A stretch of 64,000 nt of DNA from Anastatus disparis (GCA_017163975.1 JAFFSR010000136.1:11405501-11469500); one strand, 5' to 3'. Counted from the stretch's first letter, positions 11,935 to 24,697 are shown. Translations and numbers: made by a program. The notes: generated by a model from the sequence alone, not told the origin.

Positions 11935-14900
11935 AGATTTTCTGATGATTCATTATTAGAGTTTGAATATTAACGCTAAACGATGCTAAGATCAACGATT
12001 AAATAGAAATTAAGACATTTTTCCCTATTATAATATAATTACAGTGTGAAATAACATCTCATTCTGTTGATCAGATTTTACAAAATTTCATTGATTTTCA
12101 TCTCAAAAATATATTAATTTGGTTCGCGTATATGGATAATAAAATGTTATATATTTAATTGAAAAATTTTAATTCAATTAAATTTCGTGCTATAACTTTT
12201 GTTTTAAATTATGAAAATAATTATTTGAAAATCTATATTAGGAAACTTATAAATATTTAAAACAATATTCTTGTTCAATTTTATACTTTTCATTTTACTT
12301 ATTCGCATAAAATATGTTTTCAGTAATACCTTCATATTTTGCTCTAAAGTTTTTGTATAAATAACAATTTTATTTATTTCATCATAAGATATTACATAAT
12401 GTGCAATACTAAATTTATGTAAGCCAGTTTTTATTACATATTTTTTATCCCTTAATATTCTAAAATAATGAATTATCATTCAAAGATTTACTTGTATTAT
12501 TTAAAAACTTTCCAATGATCAATATAATATTTTGAAACTTTTATTACTTTTTTGAAGCACCAAATATCATGTAGATTTTCGAGACAATTTTTAAACTTGG
12601 TTCTAAAAATTCTAAAACTATAATTTTATGTATTTGAAACCTTTCAATTATACTATTTATTTGCAGGTAAAATAAAAGTTCTAACTATTTACAGTAATTG
12701 TCATTTTGAACTGTTACTAAATAAAAATTTTAACATCTCAACTAAAAAACCAATTCTCATAATATGTATATACAACTCAACCGTCATCAAAATCCCCAAA
12801 AAAAATGTTTACTTTATCTTAAGTAAGGTCACTACTAACTTTCATATACCTGGCTATATCGGCTCTCCTTTACTCTTATATTATATATTATTTCCTAAAA
12901 GCGAATATTAAGATAGAGAGATAGAGAAAGAGAATAAGAGAGAAAGAGAGAGAGAGAGAGAAAGGCGGTTAACATTAAAGCACGTGTCTGAGGACGGGAC
13001 ACACAATAACACAGTGGTTTCGTTTACTGAATATCACGAACGGTTTACGTGCGATTTAGGATACGAAGCTAAATGTACGTTGAGGTGCATGATCTTTCTT
13101 TCATCTTCTTTGATATTTATTTGCAGTAAAGTACAAATAAAATTTAAAGAATCTGTATAAAATATACTATCGATGTGCGTTATAGTATATTTTTCAGATT
13201 TTATTGAATCAAATAGATTTTTGTCTCTCCTTAAAATAATAGGAAACAAGTGAATTTCATGTAGATTTTTGCTCTAGAAAAGACAACAATAATTGTCGAT
13301 CTATAGCTTTCATTCCATTTTTAGTATTTTGTTATTTATAAAAATATTTATTGTTTTCAATAACTGTTGTGTAATAAAATATGGATTTTATTTATATGAA
13401 ATAGGAAAAGATGAAATCTATTTTAATAAAAATAAAATCAAAATTATGTTTATCCAATGAATGTATTAAACTAGCACTTTACTTCCAACCATAACACTCA
13501 TTATTTAATTACAATTCGTTTGTCATATTTAATCATCTTTTAATCACGAAAAAAACCGATCAATTAACACAATTACCAAATAAAAACGATTATTTTAAAA
13601 ATAATAAAACAACATCCGATAGTTTTCTAATCAATGTACCTGAACATTTTTTTTGTATCATTGATTAATTATTTAATGAAAGACGGATACCAATCTAAAG
13701 TATCTATTGAAAAAGATGAAAGGAAAGCCCTCATTGAAAAGGGTAAAAGCAATTAAGTAGTGCACTGAGAAACTTGGAAAAGAGAGTTCGTTCGAGTTCT
13801 CTTAGAGTAAATAAATAGAAGCTTTTCTTTACTTGCATCGAAAGAGAGGAGAGAGAGAGAGAGAGAGATTATCTTTAATCTCTCTTCTCCCCTACTCAAC
13901 TACGCCACCAACGAGTATTTCTTCAAGTTCTTGATGACAATGAGCTTTGTCATTTTGAGACCAGATGGCACGACTTCAATGAGAAAACGGAACGCATCGT
14001 ACCAAAGAATCTACTTGATTTTTTCAGATATCTGTCTTATCGACGCCTGCTTATATCAAGTGGTTTAGCATTTCATAATTTATATTTGTTTTGTTATTCG
14101 ATTAATGTCGAGGCGAAGATTTTGTTTGATCATCAAAACTGATTTATCCGTTAACCGGTAATTATTATTGATTATCGAAAATTAATTTAGTTTAGCCTTA
14201 GTATATACGTGTTTGATATCTCATTATCATCGTTTAGTAAATGATTCTATATTTTGAAAATATAAAGCATATTTTTATAGAAAAATATATTTTTTGCCAA
14301 TGGTCGGCTTTAATTCATTTATTTTGACGCCATCTGTATTCTTTTTATACATTTTTGCAAATTATTTTATAATAAAATATTCACATATTGATTACATAAA
14401 AAAGTTATTGATGTATTAAAATATGAATAAATCATTAATATTAAATTAGTTATAGATATTACGAGTTTAACCATTTTTAAAAATAATTTTCTCGTATCTA
14501 GATGTAAATTAATAGTAAATTTGAAAATTTATGTAAAGCTGATTAAAGCATTTGTGAGGATAGTATTGTAAATAATTCTGAATATTCCTGTGGTCGATTC
14601 AATTTAATAATTTTCTCAAAATTATCATGATTGATATATCTCTATATCCACGTATACGACTAAATTTTGTTACATCATCTAGTGATCAAATAATCTAGTA
14701 CGTATTTCTATGGCTTTGTAGGATATTCTGTATCAATTTTCAATAAATTTGAATAACCATTCATAAACTTTTAATCCTTTAATTAAAATTTCAAATCGTA
14801 AAATATGTAGTACATTTTTTAAATTAAAATAATTTAATGTTTTTATTTTTTCAAATCAATATTTTTCATATACATTTTAATAGATCATAATTTTTATTTA

Positions 14901-15780
14901 TAAATTGTTAATAATTAACTTAACATAATTTATCATTGTAAATGAACCAATTTTAAAAATGCAAAAGACAATTTTTTTAAATGCGTGTTGATATTGTTTT
15001 ACATAAATAATAATACATATTTGATTATCATTTTATTAAAAGCATCATAAGGACATTTTTATCCAATAACTAATTCATATTATGACAGCAAACATTTTAT
15101 GAAGCTAAAAGTAATTACAATAATAAGCTTATCAGTAATAGTATCTCAAATAAAAACACTACGAGAAGAAAAGAAAAATCGTTTAAAAAATATTAAATCG
15201 TAACATTCATTTTTCATATAACAGCGATAAAAATTTCCGACGGCACATCGTAATTAAGAATAATATGCCATGTCATGTTAAAGCTAAAGCACGCAAACTT
15301 GGCCCCAAGAAGAAAAAAAACTAAATCTCAACGCTGACTTGTTATGAACTGTTATGCATGAGTTTAGTAATCCTTCGAGAATCGGAACGCCGTGTCGCGC
15401 ATTTTACTCAACTCACCCTCTTATCATATATATACGTATATATATATTTTTTTTCCAGGTCAAAAAATGTCGATATTTGTTAAAACGTTCCAACCTAATC
15501 ATAAAGTTTTGTCCTTCCTTTTGCTCCTTATCATGCGTGTAATACGACCTTTGGCACTGATTTTATCTGCAATAGCTGAATGAAGAAAAGCATTCTAGGA
15601 AAAATGAGAATCAAGCATTAAAATATCGAGTTATAATCAGCAAAAAAAAAGAGAAATTTTGAAAAAAAATAAAGCATTTAAATAACGAGAAACCACATAT
15701 GTATATAATACTAATGCAAATTCAAAAGCTTAACTGCTCTCACGAAGACTTGTTTCTCAAGCTTACCGAAGCAACAGCTT
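11935..15780. other. Intergenic AT-rich DNA with small GA-rich islands
   Basis: Mostly AT-rich, with no recognisable gene. GA microsatellites occur at about 12911-12963 and 13841-13868. A 66-codon stop-free stretch at 13868-14068 lacks an ATG at its start and shows no known motif. A slightly GC-richer block at 15.2-15.6 kb contains an acceptor-like TTTTTTTTCCAG at 15458 but no matching exon that I can defend. Confidence 0.45.
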
Positions 15781-15790
15781 AGAAAAGTTG

Positions 15791-16009
15791 ATGGTACAGG
15801 TAAGATAAAAGGAGAGAGAGTTCATCGTTTTTCATTCTCTTTTCCTTTCTTCTTTACCCTTGCCTTAGATCATTCGCTTTTACAAAAGAAAAAAGAGAGA
15901 GGTCAACGTAAGACCAAATGCCCTAGTCGCAAGAGCTTTAACATCGAGTTTGAAAAATAAGACACGTCGACCTGATAGAGACAAACCGAAAATTTATACA
16001 CAACCATGA
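15791..16009 (+). other. Candidate spliced short ORF (49 aa) with 69-nt intron
   Basis: A strong donor (GTACAG|GTAAGAT, GT at 15800-15801) is followed 69 nt later by a pyrimidine tract and TTAG acceptor (15868). This is the usual shape and size of a short insect intron. Splicing joins ATG GTA CAG (15791-15799) in frame to 15869-16009, ending at TGA, and predicts a basic 49-aa peptide rich in Lys/Arg (includes RFYKRKKREVNVRP). No known family is recognised. It could be a small gene, a 5' leader exon pair of Dhit, or chance. Confidence 0.25.
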
Positions 16010-16609
16010 AAAAAAAATCGTATATATACAATTTCATACCTGCACTCACACATACATACTCAAATATATAACTATAGAGATACGTATCCTTATTTCTGTA
16101 TATTTACATATCTATGTATATTCACCCATCAGAACAGACACAAACGCGTGTATTTGCAGACATAGATTGCCAGTCTATATCTATATATGTTCGTATTCAT
16201 AAACATGTGCTAACCTTACGTACGTACGTGTACATGTATATATACGGACTTACTCATATGCACGCGCGCATAAACACGCGAACATTCGAATACACGCGAA
16301 CATATAATACATACTTACGAACATATATACATATTCACACACCTCATTGGCATGCAGGTGTGTGAACACATGTATGTACAAGTTCACGCAGAAAGCTACA
16401 CAGAGTCACGCATACACGTACTCATATATATGGTTACACGTGTATATTTATACAATCGTATACGTTGAAGTAAATAAAAGACACGCGAGGGAAAGAATGA
16501 AAGAGAAAAAGCAGATATAGCAATAAAGAGAAAGTGGAAAAGAGAAAGAAAGAATAGGATTAAACGAATGATAGAAAGAAAGGGAAAAAAACGTCGAGAT
16601 GTGCTTTTT
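16010..16609. other. Microsatellite-rich spacer
   Basis: TA, CA and CG-containing dinucleotide clusters (for example ACGTACGTACGTGTACATGT near 16218-16237) and a GA-rich stretch at 16485-16590. Predicted frames over it are low-complexity Tyr/His/Thr runs. No gene seen. Confidence 0.5.
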
Positions 16610-16800
16610 AACTGTGCTTTCGGCTTGCGCGGCGTCGCGGCGCCTCAAATATTTCCCATCTCTCTCGGACTCGTTAAAACTTTTTGCGCCTGGTTTCTAC
16701 CGCGTCGGCGTCGTCGTCGCCTAGCGCGACGGTGGCAGTAGTGGCTAGGCTTAAAAGCATATATCCACCAGTGATCCGCCATATTGAACCGTGTAGGAGC
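16610..16800 (+). promoter_or_regulatory. CpG-dense promoter candidate for Dhit
   Basis: One of the most CpG-rich stretches of the window (GCGCGGCGTCGCGGCG, then a run of GTCGTCGTCG), embedded in AT-rich DNA and preceding the probable 5' UTR exons of Dhit on the plus strand. It contains GCCATATT at 16779, a match to the YY1/Pho core GCCAT. No well-placed TATA box was identified, so dispersed initiation is likely. The assignment to Dhit rather than to an unseen minus-strand transcript is inference. Confidence 0.35.
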
Positions 16801-16840
16801 CTCTTTTTTAGGTTTACTCTCTCTCGCACTCTCTGATAAA

Positions 16841-16873
<33 letters not shown>

Positions 16874-18800
16874 TATAAAGTGTCTCATAAGAAAAACGTC
16901 AAAGGCACGCGCCTTACCGTCTCTTGTGTGTCAAACGTCGGCGACGTCGTCGTTGCTATATCCTCTTCGTCTTATACATCTCTTCATATACATGTATATA
17001 TACATCGTCATCGTTAAGGCGAATATCAAGTGAGAGATATACACATATAGAATAGTTTATAAGAAGAAAAGAGAGGGAGGAGTGATAAAAAAACGAGGAG
17101 AGGCGCGCGCACGCACGCATATATGATACGAAAGACCGTATGGACGACGTCGACGCGCAGGAAACGAACATCGGGATAGAGAAAACTCAACGTTATCATT
17201 GTGTTGTACACGGAAAAACGCGAACGGTACAACACTAAACATTCTTTTAAACGAATTATATAGTTTTGCGCTCGTGCGTGTACAAAAGGACACGACAAAC
17301 GAAATAACAAAAAGTGTGTTGTTTTTTTTATGTTTTTGTTGCATTGTAGTTTGTTAATACTTTCGGCCTGCTTTTGAAAAAAAAAAGAATTAAAAATAAT
17401 GACGGAAAAAAAAAGTGAGTAACCACCTCCCTTAATTTTCCGTCGACGAGCCCAGGCGTAAAGTGCTGGACGCGACAGTAATACATATACACACATTAAA
17501 AGAAAGTCACACACAGAGCCCGTTTGGAAAAATTCGATCGAGCCCCTTCCGAGGATAGGAAAATAACAACTTTTGCTCATCGTCGTCTGCGTAACTGAGT
17601 GTCCCGCCCAAAAAAAAAAAAATTTCATACGCTCCGGGCGTTGTTGCTACTTATTCTGTGTTATATTTTCTTTTTAAAAATAGTGCAAGAAAGCTTAAGT
17701 CATTTTTATTATTTGTCTATTTTTCACATTATAAAACAAAACAAAAAGATATTAGCTACTAAATGAAGAGACGAAACAAAACAAGACAGAACAATAGATC
17801 TTAAAAAAACAACAACAATAACGAGGAACGTGTTGCCGTCCTTTGTTAAACTATATTAACAAACGAGAAAAAAAAATAGGTGGGCTGAAAGAAAAGCTTT
17901 GACTAATATTAAAAAAGAGCAGTATATTGTGTGTTGTTATACATTGTCATCGTTGCGGTGATAGAAGAGCAGCAAGTAGTACAAGTCCGAGTGCGACGGA
18001 CCGAAAGGAGCAAAGAGCGTTAGAGGAGATGCATGTACGCGCATTTGCGCACTCGACTACATAAACACGCACAAATCTCTTCTTGAGCGTACGTGCACAC
18101 GAATACACCTATTATAATAAAAGAGAGTTAATGTAGAGAGGGAAAGAAAAGGTAAGAAAAAAAGGCTGACGTTAAAGAAAAAGATGATGAGACGAGGTAA
18201 AAGATGCGTTTATTAAGAAAGAGTATCATCTTAGTTGAAGTAGCGGTAAAGAAGGATTTAGTCTCGTCAGTAACGGCTTTTACTACTTGCCGTCGAGGAC
18301 ATCATCGTGACAACCCTTCGCGATAGAGACATATATAGACAGAACTCTTAGGCAGTAATTAACAGAGACATTGACCTGTGCTTAAATTTGCATTTCCTCT
18401 CTCTCTCCCTCGAAAAGAATAAGAAGAAGAAAAAGAAGAAGCAGCTGCTGCTGCTGCTGCCTGCTTGCCTGCCTATCTGCGCGCGCTTTGAGCAAACCTA
18501 TTCAAAAGTAAGAGAGAAGAAAAAAAGCTTTTTCGCTAAAGACAAAAAAAGAGAAAGAGAGAGAGAGGGAGGGAGAGAGAGAGCAATAAAATAAATAAGT
18601 AGCAGAAATAAAAGAAGAGAAGAGAGCTTTCGACTGTACTAGAAAAATAAATGAAACAACGACAACAATAACAACAGCAGAGCAATACATATATATAAAA
18701 AAGAATTAGAGAAGTTTTTGGCAAAGAGCGGCGACGAGTTGAGCGACTGGTTCGCTCGCTCGTTCGCTTAGCCTTTATTTTCTCTCTTTCTCTCTTGTAG
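16801..18800 (+). other. Dhit 5' region: possible leader exon and intron
   Basis: A GA-rich run (16838-16873) and CpG-containing leader-like DNA. Plus-strand donors that could end a first exon are AAAA|GTGAGTAACC near 17413 and AAAAG|GTAAGAAAA near 18150. A good acceptor with a long pyrimidine tract (CTTTCTCTCTTGTAG) ends at 18800. The long minus-strand open frames here are low-complexity and not credible. Confidence 0.3.
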
Positions 18801-20382
18801 CAATCAATAAAGGCGCGCGCGAGAGAGCTTCATCGTTGCCGCGTTGTTGTATAGAGCTGCTCTCGACTGTTCGTTTGCCGAGCGTGCTTAACGACGTCGT
18901 CGTCGTAGTTGTCGTCGTCGTCGTACATTTCATCGTCTCTCTCTCCCTCTCTTCTTGTCTCTCATTTTTTTTCTCTCTCTCATTATACACTTGTCTGTGT
19001 GTATATATATACATCTGTTTCTCTTGAAAGGGGAACCTCTACCGCGCCTTCTGCACACTGTTTTGCGCGCATCCTATTTTTATACTCTCTATCCTCCTTC
19101 TATATTCCTCTCTCTTACTCACTTTTTCTCGGTACGTTGCCTTCTTCACCATCGAGGTTGTTGCTGCTGCTGCCAGCAGCTTATCGAAAAAACAAGAAAA
19201 CAAAAAGGAGACGAAAGACAAATCTGCGAACTAACGAAAAGCTCGTTTACTACTTTTCTCGAATATCCTTTCCATCTGCTCTCTTTCTCTCGCTCTTTCA
19301 CTTACTCTCTCTCTCTCCCTTCCTGTCTCTCGCTATCTACTTAACTTTTTTTAACTTCCTATCTCTGCAACTGAGCTGCCCATCATTTTCTCAATTTTGC
19401 CTATAATCGACGATTGGAAGAAAAAAGGAAGAGAAAATAAAAGAAGATTTAAACGATTTCATTATCGAGCACGACGACAAATACAAGAAAGCTGGAGACT
19501 GCAAGGGAGAGAGAGAGTTTTCATTGTCAAGACGAAGCGAAGACTGAGGAAGAAAATTACCCTCTCAATCATCGACATCTTGAAAAAAAGTAAACAAAAA
19601 TTTCAACTACCAAAAGAAACTAAAAGTAAAGAAAAAGAAAGCGAGAGAGAAATAGGGACGAAAAATTGTGAGAGAAGAATATAAAAAAAAGCATGAACGA
19701 TAATGCGCCGAGCATGCTCGGTAGGAACTTTATCGTAACGACTGGATCGCCGTCGTCGTTGGAGGTATTGTCGTGCTGCTAGTATAGAATTGCGGGGGTG
19801 CCCCACAGCCAGCGTATAACAGCAGCAGCAGCAGCAGCAGCGACCCGAACGTCGCTGACCCGGAGTGCTGTGTGTCAGAGTAGTAGGGGGTGAGAGAGTA
19901 ACAGCAGCAGCAGTAGCACAGCATACGTATACCAAAGATTCAAGAGAGCAACAGTAAAAAAAACAGAGAGACAAAATAGTGTCATATAGAATATAAAGAT
20001 TGAATAAAAAAAAAGAAATAAGGGAAAAAAATCCTAGTAATACAGTAATGCAGGAATCGGGCGAGGCCCAGAAGCGATTTAGTAATAGCAGCGGTCCCGC
20101 AGGGGGATAGCCTTTCTTTTTCTATTCCTTCTACCTTAATCTTTTTGTTATTGCACGCAAGTAACAAAAAGCACAAGTTGATTGACTGGCCTCTCTGTTC
20201 TTTATTTCTCTTGCGCGCAACACATAAGTTCACATATATACTCCTGGGGGTGGTTTCGAGGAAGAAATAAAGAGATCAGTAGCAGTAGCAGCAGCAATAG
20301 CGCGACAAAGACGCGCGCTCGATATTAAAAGCGAGCCGGAAGCGAGCTGGCCTCGCTATTGAGCGCATGGAACATGATAGAG
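18801..20382 (+). other. Dhit: Probable 5' UTR exon of Dhit
   Basis: The block runs from the acceptor at 18800 to the donor GATAGAG|GTGAGC (GT at 20383-20384). It is GC-richer than the introns, has many CpGs, contains CAG, GTC and GA simple repeats, and has no convincing coding frame. This is what a long first or second leader exon looks like in such genomes. An upstream ATG at 20367 lies 16 nt before the donor. Spliced to 24396 it would give a short peptide ending out of frame with the RGS start, so it would act as an upstream ORF. Exon limits other than the donor are uncertain. Confidence 0.35.
19820..19841. repeat. (CAG)7 trinucleotide repeat
   Basis: Seven CAG units in the presumed 5' UTR exon; related CAG-rich patches lie at 18442-18460, 19902-19920 and 20279-20297. 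Confidence 0.9.
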
Positions 20383-23300
20383 GTGAGCAATTTAATGACA
20401 GAAAATTACTTATTTTCTAAGTATTTTTATTTTTTATTCATACGAGTTTATGTGATTTATTGAGTGATCGAGAAAATAAGAAAGAGCAAATGTCAACGAT
20501 GGGACGCCATTGTTTACGTTTCTGACGTCTCGCATGGATAGAGAAACATTTAGCTTTCAAAGATATTATTAAAGCTATTAACTTGCTCTTTCTTTTTATC
20601 TTGATTATCTGATTTTTACATCATACGTTTTACTTGATTTTCAAGCAAAAATATTGCTTATACCTATAATAATGATGAAAAAATTATTCAACTTTTGAAT
20701 TTCATATTATAATATTAAATTATTGTTACAAAACAACTTAATATTTAACTTTCTTTGTTAAAATACTTATTACCTGTTTTATTTGCAAAGTTATAAATTA
20801 TTTTCTTATTTTACCCAGATTTAAAAAATTTTTTAAAATTACTCTGGATCAAATATACTTTTTATGATGATGAGAGTTTACAAGTAGAATGAGATATCTA
20901 AACTTATTAGTATACGAGTCAAATCGTTTTTTATTATACATTATACATTTTTTATCAATTTTTAAAAGGGATTGCGATGCTGTCACATGATACATAAATT
21001 CAAGTTGTATATCATAAATCAATTATTTGTAATAAAATAAAAATTTTAAATAAATTCATTTAAGTTACATCAATTTCTTATTTTCATTTATAAATTTGAT
21101 AATTAGTATGACATTAAAATTTAAAAAATTCATGCAACTAATGTATAAATAAATGTTTGAATAGTTAAATAGTTACATTATCAATATAAACTAAATAAAA
21201 AAATTAGGGCATTGGAAAAGCGCTGAATCGGTAAAACAGTTTGTACTAGTTCAGCCTGAGACAGCTGATGCGCTAGAGATATGTGTGTGTGAATTCTCTG
21301 AAAACATCTTGAAAGTATTTAATTAAAGATGAAAAATAATAGATTATAAACCATTATTACTTGTTGAAAAAGGTCAAGGAGATACCTAAATCCGTTATTA
21401 GTATAAGCCTTTTTATCAAATGATAATGAACACATGTCTTTTGCAATTAATTATTAAATAATTGTAAGACCTGTTTATTTAATGTCTGCTCAAATCGATA
21501 AAGACTCCGAGTTAATCGTTTAAAACTTTAATCTATTAAAAAAGCATCATAAATTCTGTATACTAAATCGCATTCTTTGTCATACTGACATTGTATTTTT
21601 CAATATATACATCAGAATTTATAAAACAATAATATTTTATCGAATAATTTTCTTCCTTGCACAAAAACACTTACGCATATGTAATTGAAAATAGTAAAAT
21701 AAACTATACCGTGTCTAAGTTGTTGCATAAAAAATAATTAATTTAATACATCATCAGAGTCACACTGAAATCACATTGCTCCAATTTAATAAAATTGTTG
21801 CTGAAAAACACGATAATTTTGTTTAATAATAAACGTCTCGCGTCATAATAATTCATCAAGTTTTATTAAATAATATTTTGCTCATTGAGTTCGCTTCGAG
21901 ATCTTTGTTTTAAGAAGCACGTAAAATATTAACGAGATTTTAAAGTTTTGTTTTACATTTATACTATTGGTTAATGTTTTAACAAAGTTATCCGATATTC
22001 TCTCTCTCTCTGCTTTTGTTGTTTACGTTTTGACACGTACATTCCTTCGAAGTAATGTTTAATAGTTAACTGCTTCGACAATGTAGTTTAAACTTCGTGA
22101 CAACATGTATATTACTCTTGAAAATTCATAAACTTTGTGTATTGCTCAAAGTATAGCGTAAGTTTTGTTTATAAAGCTTCTTTCTTCTTTTCCTCTTTTT
22201 CTTTTTACACTTTCGTATTAACAAAGAAAGAGAAAAGTAAACTTAAAAATGTAAATATTATTTTTAATTTAAGGAAGGTTAAAAAACGCAGAAATCACAG
22301 CTAACGTAACAGTGTTGTTTTTTTTTTCTTCAAACAAGAAGGAAATAAAAAGAATTTTCATTTTTCATCAAAAGAAAGTCGAGAACCGAATGATATACAA
22401 CTTAAAACTTACTGAAATTGCGTGCTTTGTCACGCTAAACATGCGTGGGTCTGCGTGCTTTATTTACTATTTTATTCATTTTCGTGCAAATGACGATTTT
22501 TTTTATTTTAATGGTTTCAACACTTTTTTTAGTTTACTGAAATCGTTTATTTTATTTTATTACATCCGTTTATTTTGTTTCCATTTTGTCTTTAATTTTC
22601 TTCATTAGTTTAAAAAATAGTTTTACAATAAAAATTAAATTATATTTAACAAAATTAAAAAAATACAATTAAAAATGTTAACAAGCTATTCATTATGTTT
22701 TAAAATATATTTGTTTAATATATATACATTCATATAAAATTTCTGTAAAAGATAAAAATCATTATTTTATAATTTTTTAAAAAATTTTGCTAAATAGTCT
22801 TTTCACTTTACTTTGACCAACCAAAGCATTATATTTTCGCGCAGTTTTAAGTTTCTACAAGAGTGGCTATGTAAAGCTTCCTTTTCTTGCATCAAAAAAG
22901 AATGTTAATAAAGTCTCTTTTGAAATTAGGTAAAAAATAAAGCAAAATTTTATAATTTTTTTAAAAGCAAATAAAAACAATTGTTGAATTTAATATTTCC
23001 ATTTGAAACACGTTGTCTCATGCATGAATTCAGTCGGTTTGTTGTTTTCTTTTTACTAGAAATAAAAATAAATATGTAACTTTTTTAAAAAGTAGAAAAA
23101 ATTTATTTCAAGCAATTTTTAAAGCTGTTATGTGTAAGAATATACATTTATGAAAAATGGTTTTCTATAAATAAATGTTACTTTTTTTTTGCTAATGAAA
23201 TTTTGTTTTGATTATATTTTATCATGAAACGAGCTTTTATTTTATTGTACATCTAAATTTATTTGAATTTTTAAAATATATATCATTAAAATGCGTAATT

Positions 23301-23639
23301 GTCTTATTAAAATAAAAACAAAATAATAAAGTATAAGTAAAAAGAAAACTTATTATTTTTTGTAATTGTTTATTTCGATATTTGCAAATTTATGTGATAT
23401 ATAATTTTGTGTTGTTGTTCAAAGTGTATCAATATTTAGTATTTGCAATGAATGAAATTTGAAATTCAACTAATTTCATTAAAATTATATGAATATTAAA
23501 AATTATACTGCAAGAAAATAACTATATTACTAAAGAATTCAAATAAAATGTAACATTCAAAAACTTGTTTAATGTTGTTATCCAAAATTCTATATAAATA
23601 TACGTATTCAAGAATATTATTAATACACAATCTAATTAA
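20383..23639 (+). other. Presumed Dhit 5' UTR intron, AT-rich
   Basis: Follows the donor at 20383 and precedes the hairpin element and start exon. Strongly AT-rich; the open frame at 22312-22608 is Phe/Lys-rich and resembles no protein. No RNA gene or repeat recognised. Confidence 0.4.
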
Positions 23640-24014
23640 TAAGGGGCCGAACTATCTGTCTTTGTCTAATAGCGTTTTTTATCATTTATATAAATACCAT
23701 CCGTTGTAGCGAGAAAAAAATAATAGCTAGATATTAGTATAATAAGTAAATTTTGTAATAACAAGAAAATGATTTTATCGTGTAGTTTTTTAATAATATG
23801 AGACCTACCAAAAAAGATAAGTTATATTCTACTTTGTTAGTAGGTCTCATATTATTCAAAAACTACGCGATAAAATCGTTTTCTTGTTATTACAAAATTT
23901 ACTTATTATACTAATATCTAGCGGTGGTTACTATTTTTTTCTCGCTACAACGGATGGTGTTTACATAAATGATGAAAAACGCTATTAGACAAAGACAGAT
24001 AGTTCGGCCCCCTC
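23640..24014. mobile_element. Foldback MITE, 375 bp, TTAA-flanked long hairpin
   Basis: The left arm 23640-23812 and right arm 23837-24014 are near-perfect reverse complements over about 170 bp, with roughly ten mismatches and one small insertion in the right arm near 23922-23930. A spacer of about 24 nt separates them. TTAA occurs directly outside both ends (23636-23639 and 24015-24018), with terminal repeats TAAGGGGCCGAAC and GAGGGGGCCGAAC. There is no coding capacity. High arm identity suggests recent insertion or conversion. It sits inside the presumed leader intron, about 380 bp before the Dhit start codon, so Dhit pre-mRNA would fold it into a long duplex. Confidence 0.85.
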
Positions 24015-24395
24015 TTAATTTCTGAAAATAAAATAATTTTCTCTTCTACATACATGTTTACGCGTGCGCATTTAAATATGCGCATGAGCACAAAAATTTA
24101 TCTACGATGCAAGCTATATTAATATAAAAGTCAATAATGATCTTTTTCAATTTATCAAATCGAAAATTATTTTAATAATATATAGTTTTAAATAAAACAT
24201 TTATTTTAATTATAATATGTTTTCATATATTTTTACCTTGAAATAGAGTAAAAATTTAATCTAAAATAGTACGAGTATAAACATAGATAATAGCAATATT
24301 TTTGTTTGATAAAAAATGATTTTTTATCAAAATAGTCCTTACGTGGGATTTTTATCAGTCTATTATCACCTCACTTTTTGTTTTGGTTAATAAAG

Positions 24396-24697
24396 ATGTC
24401 GAGTGGAATCAGCGCAACAGCGATGGGTATAGGCGTTAGTAGTCACGGAAATAGTGGCAGTGGTGGTGGTGGCGGAGGTGCTAGTAATAACGACACAGCC
24501 GGCGGCGTTTGCCGGCTTAGGGCCCAAAGCCAAAGCCAAGCATCAACAAGCTCACCTCAACAAAGAGGTAGCAATAATTCTGGTCAACCAACTAGTCAAC
24601 AGCAATCATCGCAGCAACAACAGAGACACGGAATAATGGGCAGATCTAAAAAGGATAATTGTTGTTTATGCTGGTGCTGTTGCTGCAGCTGCTCGTG
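24396..24697 (+). CDS. Dhit: RGS-RZ protein (double hit), coding exon 1: N-terminus and cysteine string
   Basis: The ATG at 24396 lies directly after TAATAAAG, so an acceptor AG at 24394-24395 may place the start at the exon edge; another acceptor (TTTTTATCAG) ends at 24358. This exon encodes residues 1-100 plus two bases. Residues 1-60 are Ser/Gly/Ala-rich with a polyglycine run (23-28), and residues about 45-77 are Gln/Ser-rich. The exon then reads GRSKKDNCCLCWCCCCSCS, the cysteine string (89-101) that defines the RZ subfamily of RGS proteins (RGS17, RGS19/GAIP, RGS20/RGSZ1) and is palmitoylated for membrane targeting in characterised members. The donor is CTCGTG|GTATTA. The conserved continuation SCSC-L of the family fixes the splice phase: TG joins T of the next exon to give Cys101. 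RZ proteins are GTPase activators for Gi/o/z alpha subunits. Confidence 0.93.

Noticed and set aside
13868..14068. 66-codon stop-free stretch with more balanced composition
   Set aside because: No ATG at the beginning, no clear acceptor/donor pair in phase, no recognisable family. Possibly worth a translated search.
17026..17628. 200-codon minus-strand frame
   Set aside because: Phe/Ser/Leu-rich without any domain, lies opposite the GA/A-rich Dhit leader, and is matched by overlapping frames of similar quality.
18388..19974. Several 60-165 codon frames on both strands (Ser/Leu-, Arg/Glu- or Cys-rich)
   Set aside because: They arise from (TC)n, (GTC)n, (CAG)n and GA tracts; overlapping frames on both strands with no domain. 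The area fits a 5' UTR better.
24378..24395. Six extra codons upstream of the Dhit ATG (starting at TTG)
   Set aside because: TTG is an unlikely start in a eukaryote, and the AG at 24394-24395 may be the splice acceptor.
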